Below are positions 61,096 through 64,000 of a DNA stretch of 64,000 nt, in pieces. The translations under genes and the position numbers were made by a program. A model generated the notes under the pieces. That model saw only the letters and a list, made by a program, of their open reading frames with translations, made no database searches and was not told the DNA's origin. Position 1 is the first letter of the stretch, and every line of letters begins with the position of its first letter. The stretch comes from an uncultured Dehalococcoidia bacterium. GTDB lineage: Bacteria; Chloroflexota; Dehalococcoidia; Lucifugimonadales; Lucifugimonadaceae. The stretch spans positions 2,645,545-2,709,544 of the forward strand of contig OY282385.1 in the NCBI GenBank assembly GCA_958295935.1. Reading direction: 5' to 3'.

Positions 61096-61336
61096 TTCCG
61101 AAGTTCCTATCTGATGCCCAGCTTGAGGGCATGGCGGGCCGTTTGTTGGTCCTTCTTCTCGGCAATGCGCGGGAGCTTGAGGCACGCCGTGTTGTTCTCG
61201 GGGTCATTGCACACGGGGCCATTCCAGCCGGCATCATGCCAGGGAACTCTTACCGATACGCGCCGGATCGGGAACGGCAGGTTCGACAACATGGCCCTAC
61301 TGTACTCCGGGTACAGTGTGGTGTTGCTCGCGCCCC
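61092..61336 (+). pseudogene. Decayed ImmA/IrrE-type peptidase gene
   Basis: An ATG at 61092 overlaps the XRE stop. It opens a frame reading MIPKFLSDAQLEGMAGRLL, which is how ImmA/IrrE partners of such regulators typically begin. After about 20 residues similarity is lost, and no HExxH is found before the convergent helicase gene at 61337. The peptidase has evidently been truncated, leaving the repressor without its usual cleaving partner. Confidence 0.5.
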
Positions 61337-64000
61337 TCACACCAGGCCGTCTGAGCAGACTATGCGGATTACTTGCGGTTCTTCTGTCCGGGGCCTGGCC
61401 GGGTCGGCGGGCGGGTTGAGGCGGTGGCGTTCTCGGAGGGCTTCCAGCCGCGTTAGCAGGGCCGAGCCTTCCAGCTGCAGGTTTCTGATTTCGACCAGGG
61501 CGCCCCCTACGTGCGGCGGTACGTCGCCGAGGAATATGCGCCTGAGCGCCTCGACCTGGCGCAGCCGCGCGCCGTCCCCCGCCGCGGCTCGCATGGCGAT
61601 GCCGAGGTGTTTCGAAACGTACCGCCGGGCACTGCTGTCCCGCGGCCTTCTGGCCCTGCCCAGCCGTCTCCCAAAGTCCACCCTGAAGGCATCGAACGCC
61701 GCCATCACGCGCTCGTTAGTGTCTGTTGGCAGCGGCTCGGCGGGCGTGTCGGGGCCGCAGTCAGCGGCCGCTATGAACTGACCGGGGTTGATGGCGCGCG
61801 GCCCCAGGCCGCCGTCCACTGCGTAGCAGCTCCGGACGCCGCCGGCGCTGACGAGGACCACGGTCTCACCCTGCCGCGGGTCGTCGAACGGCGAGGGTAT
61901 GGAGGCCATCGACGCGGGCGATATGAGCGGCGCCTGCGACCCATCCGGCAGCGGTGTGCTTCGCGCTCCGGACGCCTGAAATCGCGGTTGTTGCGGCTGG
62001 AGCGCGGATCGTATGCCGTCGGGGAGGTTGGTGATGGTCCGCCACAGGTCCGGGTCGTCGTCCTGGATGCGCTGAAGCAACGTTATCGCCCGCTGATTTG
62101 CGGCCACCTCATCCAGGCCGTCGTCAACGTCTGGCAGCGCTTTGCCCTCGTAGATGCGGTACATCGCGTCGGCGTTGAGCCGTTCGGCGTGGGACAGCAG
62201 CTTGCTGTCCAGTCCTATGAGGTCGTGGAACGACTGGATGCGGTTGTGCAGCCGGTTCGTCAGGGACAGTTTCGCGTCCACCTCGACGTCCGGCCACATG
62301 TTGTGCAGGTGGATCACCTCGTGTTCGGTGCCGATGCGGTCGACTCGCCCGAAGCGCTGTATCAGGCGGACCGGGTTCCAGTGCAGGTCGTAGTTCAGCA
62401 CCCGCGCGCAGTCTTGCAGATTCTGCCCTTCGGACACTACGTCCGTTGCCAGGAGCACCCTGATCTCCGGGCCGGGGAGGTTTTCGCGCCGTGTGAGGTT
62501 CCACGTTGGGGAGAAGCGCTTGACGATGTTCTCTGCGGCGGCGCTCGTGCTGCCGGTCAGCATCGCAATCCCGGGATCCCGCCTGTCGGGGTTCAGTTCG
62601 CGGTGCAGATACTCGACGGTGGTTTCGGCCTCGGAGAATATCAGCGTCTTGCCTGCCCGCACGTCGGGCCGGGCGAGGAACCGCCGCAGCGCGTGGAGCT
62701 TGTCGTCGTCGTCCGGCGAGATGTCCCTGACCCTGTCCAGGACGTCGGACAGCAGGGCGGCGTCGGCGTCGAGGTCTTCGATCCACCTATCGGCCTCGAA
62801 TTCGCCGGCGTCGTGGACCAGTCTGTCGCGTTTGCTACCGGCCTGCCGGCGGCGCAGTTCTTCCTGTTTCAGGACCTCCAGGAGGTCATCCACGTCGAAC
62901 GACTGGCCGGACAGCATACGCGTCGCGGCGCTGCCGATGGGGACGTATCCGGCCACGAGCGCCTGGCGGAAGTTGCGGTTGCTGGTGATGAGGGACCGCA
63001 GCGTCGATCGGAACGCCTCGATGCTGGACTCCAGCCGCTTGAGCAGCAGCACGCCCATCAACCTGGCTATGCGGTCCCGGGCCCGGAACAGATCGCGGTA
63101 CTCCGGCTTCTCCCTGGCCTCCGGCCTGATGTACTCGGTTGCGCGGTATCTTGCCGCGGTGTGCTTTCGCAGCAGGGCCTGCAGTTCTTCCAGGGATCCT
63201 GCCTTTGCATAGACCTTGTCCAGACGGTAGTCCACGTTGTCGAGAACGGGGTCGGGGAAGCGCACCGGCTTCCCGTCGACCATTGCCGTGTCGCCGTAGA
63301 GGTCGCGAATATCCTTGCGCCTCCGCCGTATGAAGACCGCGGACAGAACCTGATCTATCTCGGCCCTGGGCACATTCGGCTTGTCCGGAGGCAGCGGCGG
63401 CGTTTTGGCGGAACGGCTTCCCTGCCACGCGCTGAACTCGGCCTCGTAGTTCTCGTAGTCGGCGCGGTACTTGAGCCACCTCTGTGCGTTGGCGAAGTAC
63501 GCCTCGAGGCTGAGCGGCTCTATGTTCAGCCCGTGCTCCGTGTCGTCGAGGAACAGCCTGAGCTGTCGGTAGACGTCCATCGGCCCCAGGTTCTGGGGGG
63601 TAGCGCTCAGCAGGGCCACCTTGTGATCGCCCGATTCCAGGTAGTGCGCCAGGCCTTTGGAGCGTTGGTTCACGTTGCGGAAGTTGTGCGCCTCATCGAC
63701 CAGCACCGGCCCTCGGTTGGGGTACTCATTCGCGAGTACGACGCCGCGGCCGGCTGGTTCGACGTCGACGTATCGGCCCAACTCTTCGTCGAACTCGTCT
63801 TCCGGCGGCGGGGCGATCACGCTGTGGGACAGAACCTCGGCGCCGAGTCCGAACCGTTCGTTGAACACTTGCCACATCGGCTTCAGCCTCGCCGGGCAGA
63901 GTATGAGCGGCGGGCCGTCCTTCGGGTAGCTTACGCGTAGTTGGTGCAGAAGTTCGGCGCCGACGAAGGTCTTGCCGAGGCCCACCACGTCGCCGATATA
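61337..64000 (-). CDS. SNF2-type helicase, N terminus outside window
   Basis: The 888 visible codons start in Walker A (GDVVGLGKTFVGAELLHQL) and continue with VLVDEAHNFRNVNQRSKGL, ALLSATPQNLGPMDVYRQL, a helical insertion with SAVFIRRRRKDIRDLYG, and the second RecA domain VLLATDVVSEGQNLQDCARV and IQRFGRVDRIGTEHEVIHLH. Related helicases carry a phospholipase D-like nuclease domain before Walker A; that part, if present, lies beyond 64000. The gene converges on the XRE/ImmA remnant and points the same way as the SNF2/DUF3883 operon. It probably belongs to the same system. Confidence 0.82.
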   Translation of the reverse strand, partial: YIGDVVGLGKTFVGAELLHQLRVSYPKDGPPLILCPARLKPMWQVFNERFGLGAEVLSHSVIAPPPEDEFDEELGRYVDVEPAGRGVVLANEYPNRGPVLVDEAHNFRNVNQRSKGLAHYLESGDHKVALLSATPQNLGPMDVYRQLRLFLDDTEHGLNIEPLSLEAYFANAQRWLKYRADYENYEAEFSAWQGSRSAKTPPLPPDKPNVPRAEIDQVLSAVFIRRRRKDIRDLYGDTAMVDGKPVRFPDPVLDNVDYRLDKVYAKAGSLEELQALLRKHTAARYRATEYIRPEAREKPEYRDLFRARDRIARLMGVLLLKRLESSIEAFRSTLRSLITSNRNFRQALVAGYVPIGSAATRMLSGQSFDVDDLLEVLKQEELRRRQAGSKRDRLVHDAGEFEADRWIEDLDADAALLSDVLDRVRDISPDDDDKLHALRRFLARPDVRAGKTLIFSEAETTVEYLHRELNPDRRDPGIAMLTGSTSAAAENIVKRFSPTWNLTRRENLPGPEIRVLLATDVVSEGQNLQDCARVLNYDLHWNPVRLIQRFGRVDRIGTEHEVIHLHNMWPDVEVDAKLSLTNRLHNRIQSFHDLIGLDSKLLSHAERLNADAMYRIYEGKALPDVDDGLDEVAANQRAITLLQRIQDDDPDLWRTITNLPDGIRSALQPQQPRFQASGARSTPLPDGSQAPLISPASMASIPSPFDDPRQGETVVLVSAGGVRSCYAVDGGLGPRAINPGQFIAAADCGPDTPAEPLPTDTNERVMAAFDAFRVDFGRRLGRARRPRDSSARRYVSKHLGIAMRAAAGDGARLRQVEALRRIFLGDVPPHVGGALVEIRNLQLEGSALLTRLEALRERHRLNPPADPARPRTEEPQVIRIVCSDGLV

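Noticed and set aside
61511-63940. An 809-codon open frame on the plus strand
   Set aside because: It is the antisense of the SNF2-type helicase, made possible by high GC; the product is Val/Gly/Arg-rich with no motif, and the minus strand has clear helicase motifs.
1-64000. CRISPR arrays, tRNA genes or phage structural genes
   Set aside because: No regularly spaced repeats, cloverleaf-like sequence with CCA end, or capsid/tail/terminase proteins were seen on either strand.

Overview
This window is a GC-rich stretch of bacterial chromosome made of two layers: an extracellular glycan assembly locus (about 1-23.2 kb) and a dense defence island (about 10.6-14.5 kb and 23.4-64 kb). The host is unnamed. 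The C-terminal domains of the large membrane glycosyltransferases and the RAQGRAQ...WNQRREEA...GEPF tail of a small membrane protein remind me of proteins common in Chloroflexota (Dehalococcoidia/SAR202-type) genomes. That is a recollection, not a search result. No rRNA, tRNA or CRISPR array was seen.

Region 1 (1-10.3 kb, minus strand) is a translationally coupled glycan operon. It reads Gfo/Idh/MocA sugar dehydrogenase, GT2 glycosyltransferase, Wzx-type flippase, GT4 glycosyltransferase, then tandem copies of a large GT39/ArnT-like membrane glycosyltransferase, the last cut by the window edge. Stops and starts overlap as ATGA, TTGA and GTGA. Region 2 (10.3-14.5 kb) interrupts the glycan genes with a ubiquitin-like conjugation operon (Ubl, E2-like, JAB peptidase, E1-like) that diverges from an XRE regulator plus ImmA/IrrE-type metallopeptidase. 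Region 3 (14.9-23.2 kb) resumes glycan synthesis: GT2, GDP-mannose-epimerase-like SDR, a small membrane protein, GT2, a decayed methyltransferase, GT4, O-antigen ligase/polymerase and a second flippase.

Region 4 (23.4-38.2 kb) starts with a recombinase remnant, two DUF488 genes with a probable dual-OB protein, and a DUF418 membrane protein. A heavily rearranged type I restriction-modification locus follows. hsdM is split into two halves on opposite strands with a CBASS pair (CD-NTase and Cap15-like effector) between them. A HEPN-like/MNT pair sits before hsdS, with the MNT domain fused in frame to HsdS. A TIR/deoxyribosyltransferase-like gene and a DUF1828 gene follow. Finally a duplicated hsdR 5' fragment and intact hsdR flank a TIR-plus-membrane-protein module.

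Region 5 (38.4-48.1 kb) holds a DUF4160/DUF2442-HTH pair and a three-gene Druantia-like set ending in a 1,886-residue DUF1998 helicase. Region 6 (48.2-64 kb) is a large cluster built from a DUF499 ATPase, an MNT nucleotidyltransferase, a DUF1156 DNA methyltransferase, a PD-(D/E)XK-like protein, an AAA ATPase and a SNF2/DUF3883 helicase. It diverges from an XRE gene with a decayed ImmA partner, beyond which lies a second SNF2-type helicase that runs off the window. Divergent promoters meet at a perfect palindrome. I do not know an accepted name for this assembly; it recalls DISARM (SNF2 helicase plus adenine methylase) but lacks drmA/B/C in the visible part. It is the best candidate here for an under-described system, alongside the ubiquitin-like operon and the nested inserts in the hsd locus.
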